Assembly: GCA_023653785.1 (NCBI GenBank)
Contig: JAMKCH010002905.1
Span: forward strand, 62,001 to 126,000
From: Ophioderma brevispina
Taxonomy: Eukaryota; Echinodermata; Ophiuroidea; Amphilepidida; Ophiodermatidae
Reading direction: 5' to 3'
Length of the DNA stretch: 64,000 bases
The first letter of the stretch is position 1. The number at the start of each line of letters is the position of its first letter. A program made the translations under genes and the position numbers. Below, in pieces: positions 23,410 through 33,019 of the stretch. The notes beneath the pieces were generated by a model. It ran no database searches. It saw only the letters and a program-made list of their open reading frames with translations, and was not told the origin of the DNA.

Positions 23410-23627
23410 CTTCCTGTCTGGATTTGTAATAAGAAGGTCAATATCTGGTTCTGTGTATTTTGAAGCTCCATCATTGAAATCATTGTTGCCGTGACATTTT
23501 CCAATTGCTGTTCGTGTCTTTGTAGTAAACTGACTATCTGATTCGTGGCATTGGCAATCTGAGTCTGGGTGCTAGCAATGCTATTCTGGCTGCTCTGGAT
23601 TTCAGTCAAAGAGTTTGCCATCTGACT
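23410..23627 (-). CDS. Fibrinogen-related protein, exon 2 (stalk)
   Basis: This 218-bp exon encodes residues 63-134, rich in Gln, Asn, Thr, Ser and Ile/Leu in a roughly heptad-like spacing (TEIQSSQNSIASTQTQIAN; LLQRHEQQLENVTATM). It probably forms an alpha-helical oligomerisation stalk between signal peptide and FReD. There is no Gly-X-Y collagen repeat, so it is not a classical ficolin. Acceptor TTTTACCGTCCAG before 23627 gives phase 0; donor GTAAGG follows 23410 with phase 2, matching exon 3. NATN and NVTA are possible N-glycosylation sites. The preceding intron (23628-25888) is repeat-filled. Confidence 0.85.
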
Positions 23628-24232
23628 CTGGACGGTAAAAATGTAGTATTTTAGTATGGTCGTTATGGGTGGTAGTTATTTCGGTATAATTACATTATAC
23701 ACTTCCTACCTACTTTACATTGTGTGCTTTATCCCATTAACAGAATAATGCACATGATACAAGTAGGTGCGAAGGGTATAATGTAATTATGATGTTACTT
23801 CTTTAACCCTCGTCTTACCAAGGGGGAGGGTGTGGTTACCACCCCACCCCTCACCAGTGAACTTTGCTCCGGTGCGTTAAAATGTCAAAAGCTTCGTAAA
23901 AAAGCTTATAGGTAGGCCTAATCATTCTCTTATCCTTTCTGGTCATTTTAGCGGGAAAAATGTGAAGGTAGCACCTTCACCGGGGTTAGGGTATGCCGTC
24001 AAAGTCGAAGGGTACGGGAGTGGTTGTCACCTATGGATATTTTATGGTACATTTTTTAAAATATTACGCACAGTATGGCTCTAAAACTCGATGTTTATGT
24101 AAAACTAGTCGATTGCCATCATTTAGAGCTGAAAATCGCATGAAAATCCGATATTCCTACCATTTTCTGTGGAAAATGCCAATTTTGCCGGCTCACGGAC
24201 TTATGACGTCACGATTAAAATAAACTTTGAGG
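23628..24232. other. Intron 1 of the fibrinogen gene, 3' part
   Basis: No exon or element could be supported. A Pur/Pyr-skewed tract with GGGGGAGGGTG lies near 23820. Confidence 0.4.
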
Positions 24233-24641
24233 TTCTACTGTGAGTTCAATAATTTTGACTGTATATTTCATCATTTCTTGAAAAAAGAAACGAATGTGAA
24301 CAAAACTCATGGTGGATATGTTGCTTGGTAAGCTGTGACCTAACATCTTTGTGCAGAACCAAGATCCAGAACTTATTGTTGGACCTCATTTCTATTCAAT
24401 TTACCACCATGTATTTAGAAAAATACAAAAGGGGGTCTAGCGACCTATGCTAACAATACGGTAAATTGAATAGAAATGGGGCTACGCGGCAAGTTACTGT
24501 AAGTTAAGTTTTATTTCCGCACAAAGATGTTAGGTCACAGTCTGCCAAACAACTTTATTTCATGATTTTTTGTTCATCTTTGTTTCCTTTTCGGAAAAAT
24601 GATGAAATATACGACCAAAATTAATTGAACGCACAGTAGAA
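24233..24641. mobile_element. Foldback element, ~410 bp, in intron 1
   Basis: Long imperfect inverted arms span ~24233-24412 and ~24452-24641. Matching words include TTCTACTGTGAGTTCAAT with ATTGAACGCACAGTAGAA, GTGACCTAACATCTTTGTGC with GCACAAAGATGTTAGGTCAC, and CATTTCTATTCAATTTACC with GGTAAATTGAATAGAAATG. Only ~40 bp separate the arms. Non-coding; typical of MITE or foldback elements. Confidence 0.8.
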
Positions 24642-25170
24642 GCCTAATTTATTTATTTGTGAAAGAGGACAAGTATATTGTGCTTTGCGTCGTGAAACAA
24701 TAGCTCAATCTTAATCGGGTGATGAGCACCTGAAATCTGTTTCAACTATGTGGGTAATAACAATGGCTCTGTACTTCCAGATAAAACGTGCTTTATCCTC
24801 TGCATACCGAGCGGATTTACTGGATATCAACAGTGCTATTATTTGCTCGAGTCAATGCAGCATAATGTACATCTACTGGTCACTGATATTTAGGAAAAGA
24901 AATTGTGATGACATTTTATTCATTTTCAATCAAATATGCAACTTTTGCACTTGACATACCCATAGTATTGAAAGGTATAATTAGACAATAATAACTGCGC
25001 AGGAATCAGTTACTTCGCCGTTATGCGTAACCAATGTCCTTATGCAAGCATCTTTCTCTCTTTGATCCCATGGAGTATGTGTTGATTTCCAGCACTGATA
25101 GTCCAGCGGTAGAATCATACATCTATACTTTTCTTAATCCTTAGAACCAGATGAACATCTATACACGGAC
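24642..25170. other. Intronic sequence, nothing recognised
   Basis: AT-rich with one 68-codon plus-strand frame (24748-24954) of unknown nature, antisense to the fibrinogen gene and unsupported. Confidence 0.35.
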
Positions 25171-25525
25171 AAGATAGCTCAATCAGGTAAGCGCTCGACT
25201 CCAATGTATGCTCATCCATGCGTATAGGCGTGTGTTCGAGCCCTGTGAGATTCAGCTATCTTGTAATTTCCCTGGACAAGAAATTAACCGCTTGGTTGCC
25301 CCGATTTACCCATGCGATATTGGGAAGCTGATCCCGGATGCGATGGTTATCTCGATGTATGTTTGCTGATAAGGGAAAGCGCTGATCCCAATCTGCGGCA
25401 TCCCTTGAAATGATGTTAAATGGTTTATGGTATGGTTGGGCCACAGTGATCGGCGACCATTTGTGAAAGCGCTTAGAGGCCAATAGCATAAGGCGCTATA
25501 TAAATCTCTGCTATTATTACACCTT
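25171..25525 (+). mobile_element. tRNA-derived SINE
   Basis: The head looks like a degenerate tRNA gene. AAGATAGCT (25171-25179) and AGCTATCTT (25254-25262) would pair as acceptor-stem arms. TAGCTCAATCAGG resembles an RNA polymerase III A box and GTTCGAGCC a B box. A ~260-bp unrelated body follows, ending AAGGCGCTATATAAATC and a short CTATTATTA tail. This structure is that of a tRNA-derived SINE; it lies in intron 1 of the fibrinogen gene, antisense to it. The sequence GGCGCTATATAAA recurs, inverted, at ~52340-52375. Confidence 0.75.
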
Positions 25526-25733
25526 TTAGCCAAGTGTGAAACAATTACAAAATTTGCCCCAGTTAATTTAGCCCATTTCCTATTTCAAAATGCTCAAGGA
25601 TGACAAACTTGCATCAACATCTGGAATCAGCAGGTCAATGTTGCCTAGAAACCATAAACATATTTTGTGCAGACTCTTTTGCAAGATTGTAGACCTACCG
25701 CAAGACTATGAAGCTGTGTTATTAATTTGGGCC

Positions 25734-25860
25734 ATTCCTCCGTGTAATATTGCATTGACCTAGTCTAGTGTCAAGACGTCAGTGAAGGATTATATGCCTG
25801 ACTGAATAAAGCTCTACAATCCCCTCATTGAAGTCTTAACACTAGACTACGCGGAGGAAT
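25734..25860. repeat. Foldback beside fibrinogen exon 1
   Basis: Left arm ATTCCTCCGTG...TAGTCTAGTGTCAAGAC (25734-25777) is inverted at 25831-25860 as GTCTTAACACTAGACTACGCGGAGGAAT. The element is ~127 bp and ends 28 bp from the exon-1 donor site. Non-coding. Confidence 0.75.
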
Positions 25861-25888
25861 TACCTTAATTTGACTTGTGCTCACTCAC

Positions 25889-26074
25889 CTGTTCGGCCTT
25901 TTGATCCTTCAACAATGCAACCAATTGAGGCAAATATGGCGATATATTGGTGGTGTTTTCAAGAAATGGGAGCATTTGAGAAAGTGAAATTGATATGGCT
26001 GCCAGTTGGCAGTTATTGCCATGCAGAGTTGCCAGGACAAACAGCACAATGAAGGCATATTTTATTCTTGCCAT
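25889..26074 (-). CDS. Fibrinogen-related protein, exon 1 (signal peptide)
   Basis: Starts at ATG 26072-26074 with MARIKYAFIVLFVLATLHG, a textbook signal peptide (two basic residues, hydrophobic core, likely cleavage near GNNCQ). I prefer this ATG over an in-frame upstream one because the upstream 42 codons are polar and run into a foldback element. The remaining residues (to Gln62) are Leu-rich with two sequons (NTT, NIS). The exon is 186 bp (62 codons); the donor GTGAGTGA follows 25889 in phase 0 and fits exon 2. No TATA box was identified; the 26189-26311 foldback lies ~115 bp upstream of the ATG. Confidence 0.82.
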
Positions 26075-26188
26075 TATGGAGATACACGTGATTTTCCTCT
26101 TAGAATGTTTTATTATCAGCTGGTATTGGCCCGAACTGTCTGATAACACAGATTTATCCCGATTGGGTGTTCTTATATGATTTCCTGC

Positions 26189-26311
26189 CCCGGGGGCCAC
26201 TTGTATTCAAAGGTGGATAGGATGCGTGAACAAGGAAAGGTGTTTAGGGTGCATTTCGGAAGTCCATGTTCACGCATCATATCCGCCTTTGAATACAACT
26301 GGCCCCCCGGG
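26189..26311. mobile_element. Short inverted-repeat element with 8-bp TSD
   Basis: Arms read CCCGGGGGCCACTTGTATTC.. and ..GAATACAACTGGCCCCCCGGG, extending over ~45 bp each and including GGTGGATAGGATGCGTGAAC with GTTCACGCATCATATCCGCC. The element is flanked by an exact 8-bp direct repeat, TTTCCTGC (26181-26188 and 26312-26319), as expected for a hAT-type insertion. Its interior GTTTAGGGTGC links it to the longer relative at 37728-38740. It sits just upstream of the fibrinogen gene start. Confidence 0.8.
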
Positions 26312-26355
26312 TTTCCTGCTTCCAAGGTTTGGCCCAATAGACATGGTATAACATG

Positions 26356-26448
26356 TTCCGGTGTGGCAGGAGATATGGTTTTCCGGACTCATAGTCCACC
26401 TACGACGGTGAATAAGATACTCGATTCAGTTGACTCTTCACGCAATAT
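26356..26448. mobile_element. MITE-like element (copy b), truncated
   Basis: Reads CCGGTGTGGCAGGAGATATGG...GATTCAGTTGACTCTTCACGC, matching copy a at 20222-20390. It stops at CAATATTA, where it is joined directly to a different repeat (26449-26636). Confidence 0.65.
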
Positions 26449-26636
26449 TATAGTGTGGTATATTCCCGTAGGATTTTCATGCTAAAATTGATCTTGTTGC
26501 TGTTTGGGTTTCAGGATATTAAGACTGTCAGAAAATGATGGGGTTCAAATTTCCGACTGCTTCCCCCTTCTTCAAGGGGGAAATGTTAGTACAGGGAAAA
26601 ATTGAAAATCGAGTCAAATTGTGTTTTAGGGAGTGT
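26449..26636 (+). repeat. Solo arm of the 62.5-63.4-kb foldback family
   Basis: TAGTGTGGTATATTCCCGTAGG...AAATTGTGTTTTAG matches the outer ~190 bp of both arms of the foldback at 62459-63354, including GAAAATGATGGGGT and AGGGGGAAATGTTAGTACA. Only one arm is present. Confidence 0.75.
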
Positions 26637-27048
26637 TCATAAATACTCTGGTGGGGAGTTGGGAAATATGAGGGGGGATCACAAAAATTTTACGTTGCAA
26701 AAAGGGGGAATCAAAAAAATTCCAGCCGGTATTAGGGGGGGGATACAAAAATATTAAGGATATTTTTGCTCTATTCAAAACATAAATTTACCAAACTTAT
26801 CATTATTTTATTATCCAATTTGCAATTTTTGGGAACATCAGCTTTTCCATTCAAAGAGCAGTCTTGAAAACCAAATATTGCAAGGGTTCCGCGCTTTGCG
26901 TAGAGGAAAGCACCCTTCCTGTGCCCACTCCCGCATAATTGGCGCCATGTCCACATTGTGGGCACTAACATCTTTTAGTCCGGAAACAACGTCACTACTA
27001 TTTTACCTAGTTCACCTTCGTGAATGCAATATAGCTAGGCTATCTACA
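26637..27048. other. No recognisable gene
   Basis: Contains GGGG-rich words around 26650-26740 resembling eroded repeat sequence. The short open frames on both strands at 26771-27165 are inconsistent with each other and with any family. Confidence 0.4.
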
Positions 27049-27165
27049 ACCGGTGCGGCAGGAAATATAGTCCTCCGGAATCATAGTCCGCCTACAACGG
27101 TGAAGAATAGAGCAGTCGATTCAGTTGACTCTTCACGCAACATTAGCTTCACGCTTTCCCGGTGA
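27049..27165. mobile_element. MITE-like element (copy c)
   Basis: Third copy: ACCGGTGCGGCAGGAAATAT...CAGTCGATTCAGTTGACTCTTCACGC..ATTAGCTTCACGCTTTCC. It agrees with copy a beyond the point where copy b ends. Confidence 0.65.
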
Positions 27166-27783
27166 AATGGATATATTTATTCTGTTAAGGTTTTCGAATT
27201 CGTAAGTGTGTCAGAAAAAAGTGTCAGGATACGGAAACTCCCGTTTAAAACGGTCAATGCTGGGAACCTCATGTGTGGAGTAAACTACCTTTTGTTAATT
27301 TTGAAATAGTGCCACCTTATGACAATGACTATAACTTGACTTGCTTGAATGAACTAACAGCTAATTTATAATGGATGAGCGTATAGACGTCTGGACCCAT
27401 AAATACGGTATTTGTGTTGGAGGGGTCGATGTTTCCAGTAGTCGTTGAATTAGAATCGGCGATCCTAAATTCTAATTATGGGCTTATAACTGTACGAAAA
27501 TATGTTCCTGAAAAGGAGAGTTTTATTTTTTTTAAATGATGTATTAGTAATCATTTAGTTTGTAGAATATCCAAGTTAACCCTAGAGAAAATTAAATTTT
27601 AACAATTATCTTTACCAAATACCAAGCCTCTGTTATAACACAGTTTGTCAAGGGGTGGGGTGGTTACCACTCGGGAATTAGAGAATAAAAGGATTGTTTG
27701 TTTTGCCTCTCTAATATCGTGTCATATTGGATGGGCAGTCCAGTATTTGTGAGTAGTGGATACCGGCGCACTACGATAAAAAA
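27166..27783. other. No recognisable gene
   Basis: AT-rich sequence upstream of the Penelope-like element; nothing supported. Confidence 0.4.
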
Positions 27784-27794
27784 ATATTGGACTA

Positions 27795-27930
27795 ATTTCA
27801 AAGTTCTTTTTTAAAATCCAAACTTACTTTTTAAGTAGTGACGTTTCGCATCCTAACAGGAAATTTTCTCAAACTGATATGGCAGCTGGTCCTTGGGATG
27901 ACTTGGTGACGTCATGGTGTGATCATAAAG
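27795..27930 (+). repeat. Penelope-like element, left inverted arm
   Basis: TTCAAAGTTC..TTTTAAAATCCAAACTTACTTTTTAAGTAGTGACGTTT..CTCAAACTGATATGGCAGCTGG..GACTTGGTGACGTCATGGTGTGATCA; the reverse complement of 30175-30310 with about a dozen differences (sequence abbreviated at the dots). Confidence 0.85.
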
Positions 27931-30013
27931 ATTACTAAGTTGGTACACCCCCTCGTCTGCATTCATCCGGTTCTTCCTGTGAATTTGGCCTTTTTTGTTC
28001 CTTATCCAGATGCCTTCTTGAATCCACCTAGCACTTTTATCATTTTCTTTTTTGAGAATGCAGCATTCCCCCAGTTTATGAGATGGTTCTCATTGGCGAC
28101 ATGATCTGCTATTGCCGATTTAGTCTGTTTGGTTTCAGAGTCTCTTTTATAGCTCTCGTGAATTTCTTAGCACTTATTTTTCAGTTTCATCTTTGTGTTC
28201 TTCCTTTTTGGTGCCAAAAGTCTGCCCGCTTCACCTATGTATGTTTTGTCACAATTGTGACAAGGAATTCATACACACATCCGGTGTCGGTTTTGTCTTT
28301 TGGATGGACTAGACATTTTCGCAGACTTAAACGTGGTTTGACTGCAGTAGAAATCTGGTGGCTGTGGTAAATGCGTTGGAGATTTTCTGTTATGCCTTGA
28401 GTATGGTACGGTAACAAGTGCTCTCCTGTTTTTGCTGTTGTCTTTCTTAGGTTTGAATTTTTCTTGTTGACGACTTTGTCCTTCTTAACTTTCTCTACTG
28501 ACCATTCAGGGTATCCATATTTCTTTAGTGCTAGCTTGGTCTTATTCTAATAGCGTTCTGATGACACCTAATTTATGGTATAATGGATGGTGAGATTGGA
28601 AGTTTAGGGATTGGTCTGTATGTGTCTTCCTTCTATAGCAATTTGACGCTACCATCTTCTTTTCTGGCAATAAGGGTGTCCAGAAACGGACTTTGGCCGT
28701 TGCTTTCTTGTTCATGGGTGAATTTTATGTTGCCCGTATTATCCACTTGGTTGTGATGTTCTGTTAGCTGATCTACTTTGCCATCTTTGATAAATTCCAA
28801 AACATCGTTGTTTACATTCCACTGGAGCCGTAGCTATGGCCTGCCGTTCTAAGAATTCCATGTAGATATTAGCGATAATAGGAGATAACGGAGATACTGT
28901 TGGTATATTTGGCCTCTGAACAAAAAAATAAGTGGTTGTCAGAATAAGAATAAACTCTAAGAGTTCCACGATGTTATCAATGGATAGAAGTGTGCCATCT
29001 TTTAGCGTGGGGTCATCTTGTAGTCTTTGACGAACAACTCCAATAGCCTGTTGTATAGGGACGTTAAACAAGGATACAACATCATGTGAGTTGAAAATTT
29101 CACCTTCCTCGATTGAAACTTTAGCTAGTTCCTGTGCCACTGTGCCAGATGTTTGGAGTTCGTCACATGATGTAATGTCCGCTAGCAATCTCGATGTATT
29201 GTATCCTATGGATCCTGTGTCATCCGCGATGGGTCTTAATGACGTATTGGGCTTGTATTAGGTGTGGCATGGATACGAGGTATGTTTTCATCTGTCGGGA
29301 AGAGCTCTTTATATTGACTATCTTTCCTTCCTTTTGGAGCATACCCACTAACTTCCTCTTGTATTTTGGAGTGGGGTCTTTGTCCAACTTGTTTTATCAT
29401 CATTGAACATGCGTTTTACTCTTTCTTCATAGTCGTCCCCATCCTTAACAGCTGTACATATCGCCCTTTATATGTCGGTAGGATCAGAATAGAATCTTCT
29501 TTGCTCCGATCTTTCAGAGCTTGTTTTTTATTTCTGTTTAGGTTAGACTTGGGTATATTTGCTGTTTTTAGCGCTCCCACTACTTTGGCACGTAGTGTGT
29601 TTCGTTCATCTTCCGGGGTTTTCCAGCATGCCTTTTCCGTCGCAATGATGAATTCATCAACTGGGATCGTAGTGGGCGTGGGTGCAAAATTTAGCCCCTT
29701 TATCAACACTTCATTCTCAGCCTTACTAAGCTTATATATATTTGGACAGATTTACTACCCATCTCTTCAGCTGTTGTCCGCTGAAGTCCGGCTCTTGTGT
29801 ACTACATGGTGTCAGATTCTCTTTACTGCTTGGTCTTGACTCTTTCTTTCTCATTAATCGTTGTAACTTGTCCTGTTGGCGACATTTTGTTTTCTGGAAC
29901 TCGCTCTCGCGAGATCTCGCGATGTGCGTTGCTACGTTACCGTAAACATTTTCGGGTAATTGTTGTTGAATTTTGTCATCCTGACGCACACTTTCTTTCT
30001 CAAGATTGACCAA
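27925..30013 (-). pseudogene. Penelope-like RT / GIY-YIG polyprotein, broken
   Basis: Reading the minus strand: 30013-29740 has a Gln/Lys-rich start ending LKRWVVNLS. 29709-29416 has IKGLNFAPTP, ALKDRSKEDSILILP and a YKGR block. 29140-28830 is reverse transcriptase: SHDVVSLFNVPIQQAI, LTTTYFF, SPLSPIIANIYMEFLE. Downstream FLDTLIARKEDGSVKL (~28620-28690) and HTDQSLNFQSHHPLYHKLG follow. At 28290-27925 comes a GIY-YIG-like region (CVYEF, then DKTYIGEAGR in a shifted frame, SAIADHVANENHLINW, MNADEGVYQLSNLYDH). The RT primes on target DNA and the endonuclease nicks it. Here the YVDD-type active site reads VNND-like in frame (first Asp replaced), and at least four frameshifts or stops interrupt the protein, so it is inactive. 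The C-terminus runs into the 3' arm. Confidence 0.8.
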
Positions 30014-30174
30014 TTTATTGTTTAAAACCCGAATTCTTTCTCTTACAAGAGATTTTTGTGCTTTGTGGAAGTGTTGATCGGGGATTTGATTTTCAAACTG
30101 GGAGGAATTACATTCTCATCTTTGCAGCATAGGGTATACACAAGGTGGCTTTTGTGTCGCTGGATCAGCTGATG

Positions 30175-30310
30175 AGGGCGTCATCACACCATGACGTCAC
30201 CAAGTCGTTCCAAGGATCAGCTGCCATATCAGTTTGAGAAAGCTTCCTGTTAGGAAGTGAAACGTCACTACTTAAAAGGTAAGTTTGGATTTTAAAAAGG
30301 AACTTTGAAT
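30175..30310 (-). repeat. Penelope-like element, right inverted arm
   Basis: Inverted partner of 27795-27930. It lies upstream of the element's first coding block and contains a ~7-bp hairpin, GGCGTCA..TGACGTC. I searched it for a hammerhead ribozyme core and did not find one. Confidence 0.85.
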
Positions 30311-30339
30311 TTATGTAACATTTCAACGATATTGGACTA

Positions 30340-30462
30340 GTGAACCATGAAGGCCGATTTTCAAAATTGTGTTCCAAATTTAAATTACGCTATGAAATTA
30401 TGTGTTTGGTCGATTGCTGGTTGCCATGGCAACGACATTAAAAATTCGGCTTCATGGTTCAC
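30340..30462. repeat. Foldback abutting the Penelope target repeat
   Basis: GTGAACCATGAAGGCCGA (30340-30357) and TCGGCTTCATGGTTCAC (30446-30462) are inverted. A 14-bp perfect palindrome, GTTGCCATGGCAAC, lies at 30420-30433 and a partial copy (AGTTACCATGGCAACC) at ~30508. Small non-autonomous element. Confidence 0.65.
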
Positions 30463-32751
30463 TGCGTATTTACCCAAGTTTCGTCCCAGTAACGTGTTTG
30501 GTTATTTAGTTACCATGGCAACCAGAGCAAAAATTGACATGAATGTTAAAAAATTGTGACATTGGCTAAAATATCGTTTGTAACATGTATATGCCACTAT
30601 TTAGGAAAATTAAGAAAAATCATTTCAAAGTTTACTGCTTCAGACCCATACCCCCCCCCCTTAAAGCCTAAAAAATGTATTTTTGCCGGTGATGTTTAAT
30701 ATCTTCTATCTTGAATGCATTTCTCTATTTATCATATTCTATATATCTTCTACATCTATATCTAACATCCTTTAAAGACACTATCAGTGATTTACCCAAG
30801 AGAGTCAAAATATTTGAAAATTTGCAGAAATAGCTTAAAAGTGAAGGATAAGTCTGTAGAAATCTCGTAAGTTATTTTTCCAACTGAAAAATTGACAGAA
30901 AAGGAAGAAAAGAGCAGTGTTCAAAGATTTAAATCTCCATTCAATTATGTGTAGTAATAAATGTCCGTTCGGACAGTAATGACTATACATAGGCTTAGGA
31001 AGCGGGGGGGCTTGGGGGGGCTGGGCACCCCCAATAATTTTGGTGGGGGGCTCAAATACCCTTGAACCCCCCCCCCCCAATAATCAAATTCCAAAGCTTC
31101 TAGGAGCAAAAGTATAGAAGATTTTCAACAAATTTTGTCCCAAAATTTTCTGGTAATTTGCCCAAATTTGGTGATTTTTTGCCCACAAATCGCTGATTTT
31201 TGCCAAAAATCTGTCATTTTTTTCTTCACTGGCCGGGGGGAGGGAGAGGGGGTAGGTCGGGGATATGACCGAAAAAAATTGTGAACTTGCACCCCCCCCC
31301 TCGCTGTGTTGCCACCACTGCCTTCCCCACCCTCCCCACTCAGCGCCTCGCGGTGGCCCCCCCCCAACCTGAAAATCTTCCTAAGCCAATGCTATAGTAG
31401 ATTCAACCCATCGTGTCACCTTTAGTACTATTCTTGGGCAATGAATGAGGGGCACGTGCAGTGGGTGGAAAATTCCATGCTTAATCTATTGAAACGTGTC
31501 CGATAGCAGAGAAAAATAAATTCTATGCTTATTAAAGCATTCAAGTCAACGTAAGTGCATTTATAGCGACATTAACTTTCAAAACATTCTGACTAATCGT
31601 ATTTTCTTCAATGGTATTCAATGTAACAGGTGAGTTGAATATTACTGACTTTTGAGCGCCCGTGTTTTGGATACGAAGGAACACAAAAGATCGTTCATGA
31701 AACAGGTGAATCGGGCTACATATTTTCTTTTTCTGCCTCCTCTCTCAACTAATCGACGCTGTCCAAAACTTTTCCTCTGGCGACACGATGGGTTGAATCT
31801 TCTATAAAACGTCCGATTTTGCCCTTATTAGGTTGTTTTTGGTCTTGCCATTTGTAGGGTATGCTAGGATACCTATCCTTGTTGCCAGGCAAAAATCTGA
31901 TTTTTGATGATTTTTTCGATTTTCAGACTTAGCAAATCACTGATAGTGCCTTTAAAGCTTAAAAAACCACCTGACAAAAAATCACGGAGCGGACGCCTGC
32001 CTTGGGTAGTGGGAAATTGCTCCTAGATCTTACAACAAAAATACCGCTACCTCACTTTTGGCCGTGATTGTCAGATTTTTCTCTAGGGACGTTGGGATAT
32101 AGCATCATTTCTAAACATGAATTAAACATCTGTACAAAGATTCATAGTTTATACAAGATCGAGTAACTATCGATCATTAAAACCTTGCGTATTCCCATTC
32201 TTTTCTCCCATCAATTCAGAAGCCAAACAACGAACATCAATGCTATTATTGACAACATAAATTCATTCACAACATTAGATTCATCACCGACATAAGCCAA
32301 CATTTGTTTTTTAATTATTAGCATCATAACCTTACAAATAAAATACAGAAGAAAGACCATTATTAGTCCTGGTGTAACGAAACCACACCATCAGCGAACA
32401 AACTCGGGAGATGAACGATGTTTCCCTAGAACCACGCTAGCACTCATATCTTCCCTGACCGGTGTACATATCATTTCCGCGCCGAGTCAAGTCTACCCAA
32501 AAAATCATAGGCCTACACATCGATGGGTCCGGACAAATTTCACAGAATGCATGCATAACATTTTATAATCATTTTTACTTCTAGTTTGGTTTGTCAAGAA
32601 AAGAGGCATCTCATGGTCTTCTTAATTGAAAACACGTGGCGTGCAAAAAAAAAATCAAAAAATGCGATCAAAAAACAATCCAAAAATATTACATAAGTCA
32701 GATCTACTGCAGAAAAGGTTTGCCAATTGGACTAGTTAAGTTATTGGGGAT
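30463..32751. other. No gene; G/C-run repeat at ~31000-31380
   Basis: The block 31000-31380 is rich in G and C runs. On the minus strand it contains GATTTTTGGCAAAAATCAGCGATTTGTGGGC, a relative of the copy-1-specific insertion near 7265-7340 (written here with one 20-base limit in mind: key words GATTTTTGGCAAA and CGATTTG). Open frames in it are repeat artefacts. Elsewhere in this stretch I see only AT-rich unique-looking DNA. Confidence 0.45.
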
Positions 32752-32852
32752 GAATTTAGTATTCTGCCACCACTTAAAATTCGGCACCTTTAACATGCGG
32801 TTTATTCCGTTAACGTTGCCGAATTCGTAGCCTGTGGCAGAATACTAAATTC
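32752..32852. repeat. Foldback with 19-bp perfect arms
   Basis: GAATTTAGTATTCTGCCAC (32752-32770) is exactly inverted at 32834-32852 as GTGGCAGAATACTAAATTC. Inside, ATTCGGCACCTTTAAC and GTTAACGTTGCCGAAT form a second imperfect stem. About 101 bp in all, non-coding. Confidence 0.8.
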
Positions 32853-33019
32853 TTTCCATAAAAGCAATTTTGAGGTATCGATAACGGCGGAAAAAGATTG
32901 AAATTACCTTCTTTCATCTCACATAATAGTGAAGATGAAATTACCTTCTTTCATCTCACATGATAGTCAAGAATATTGTTTAAACCTTTCACAAATACTT
33001 ACGGTAAATATTGCAGCGG

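Larger units (their letters stand above)
27795..30310 (-). mobile_element. Decayed Penelope-like retroelement
   Basis: A ~2.5-kb minus-strand element. It carries, in order, the Penelope N-terminal blocks, a reverse transcriptase and a GIY-YIG endonuclease tail, all broken by frameshifts. It is bounded by ~130-bp inverted arms (27795-27930 and 30175-30310), the arrangement known for Penelope-like elements with one pLTR inverted. An 11-bp direct repeat, ATATTGGACTA, lies at 27784-27794 and at 30329-30339, the latter ~20 bp beyond the 5' arm. I read this as the target duplication plus the short 5' tail that such elements often carry. Confidence 0.85.

Noticed and set aside
29366..29839. 157-codon plus-strand frame
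   Set aside because: It is the antisense shadow of the Penelope-like coding region on the minus strand.
30175..30310. Possible hammerhead ribozyme in the Penelope arms (GAAACGTC after a TTCCTGTTAGGAA stem)
   Set aside because: Penelope-like elements can carry hammerheads. Here the CUGAUGA core is absent (TTTGAGA stands in that place) and the flanks cannot form stem I, so the resemblance is probably chance.
30835..31367. Gly-rich proteins encoded on the minus strand
   Set aside because: They translate G/C homopolymer-rich repeat sequence that recurs near 7200 and 13050.
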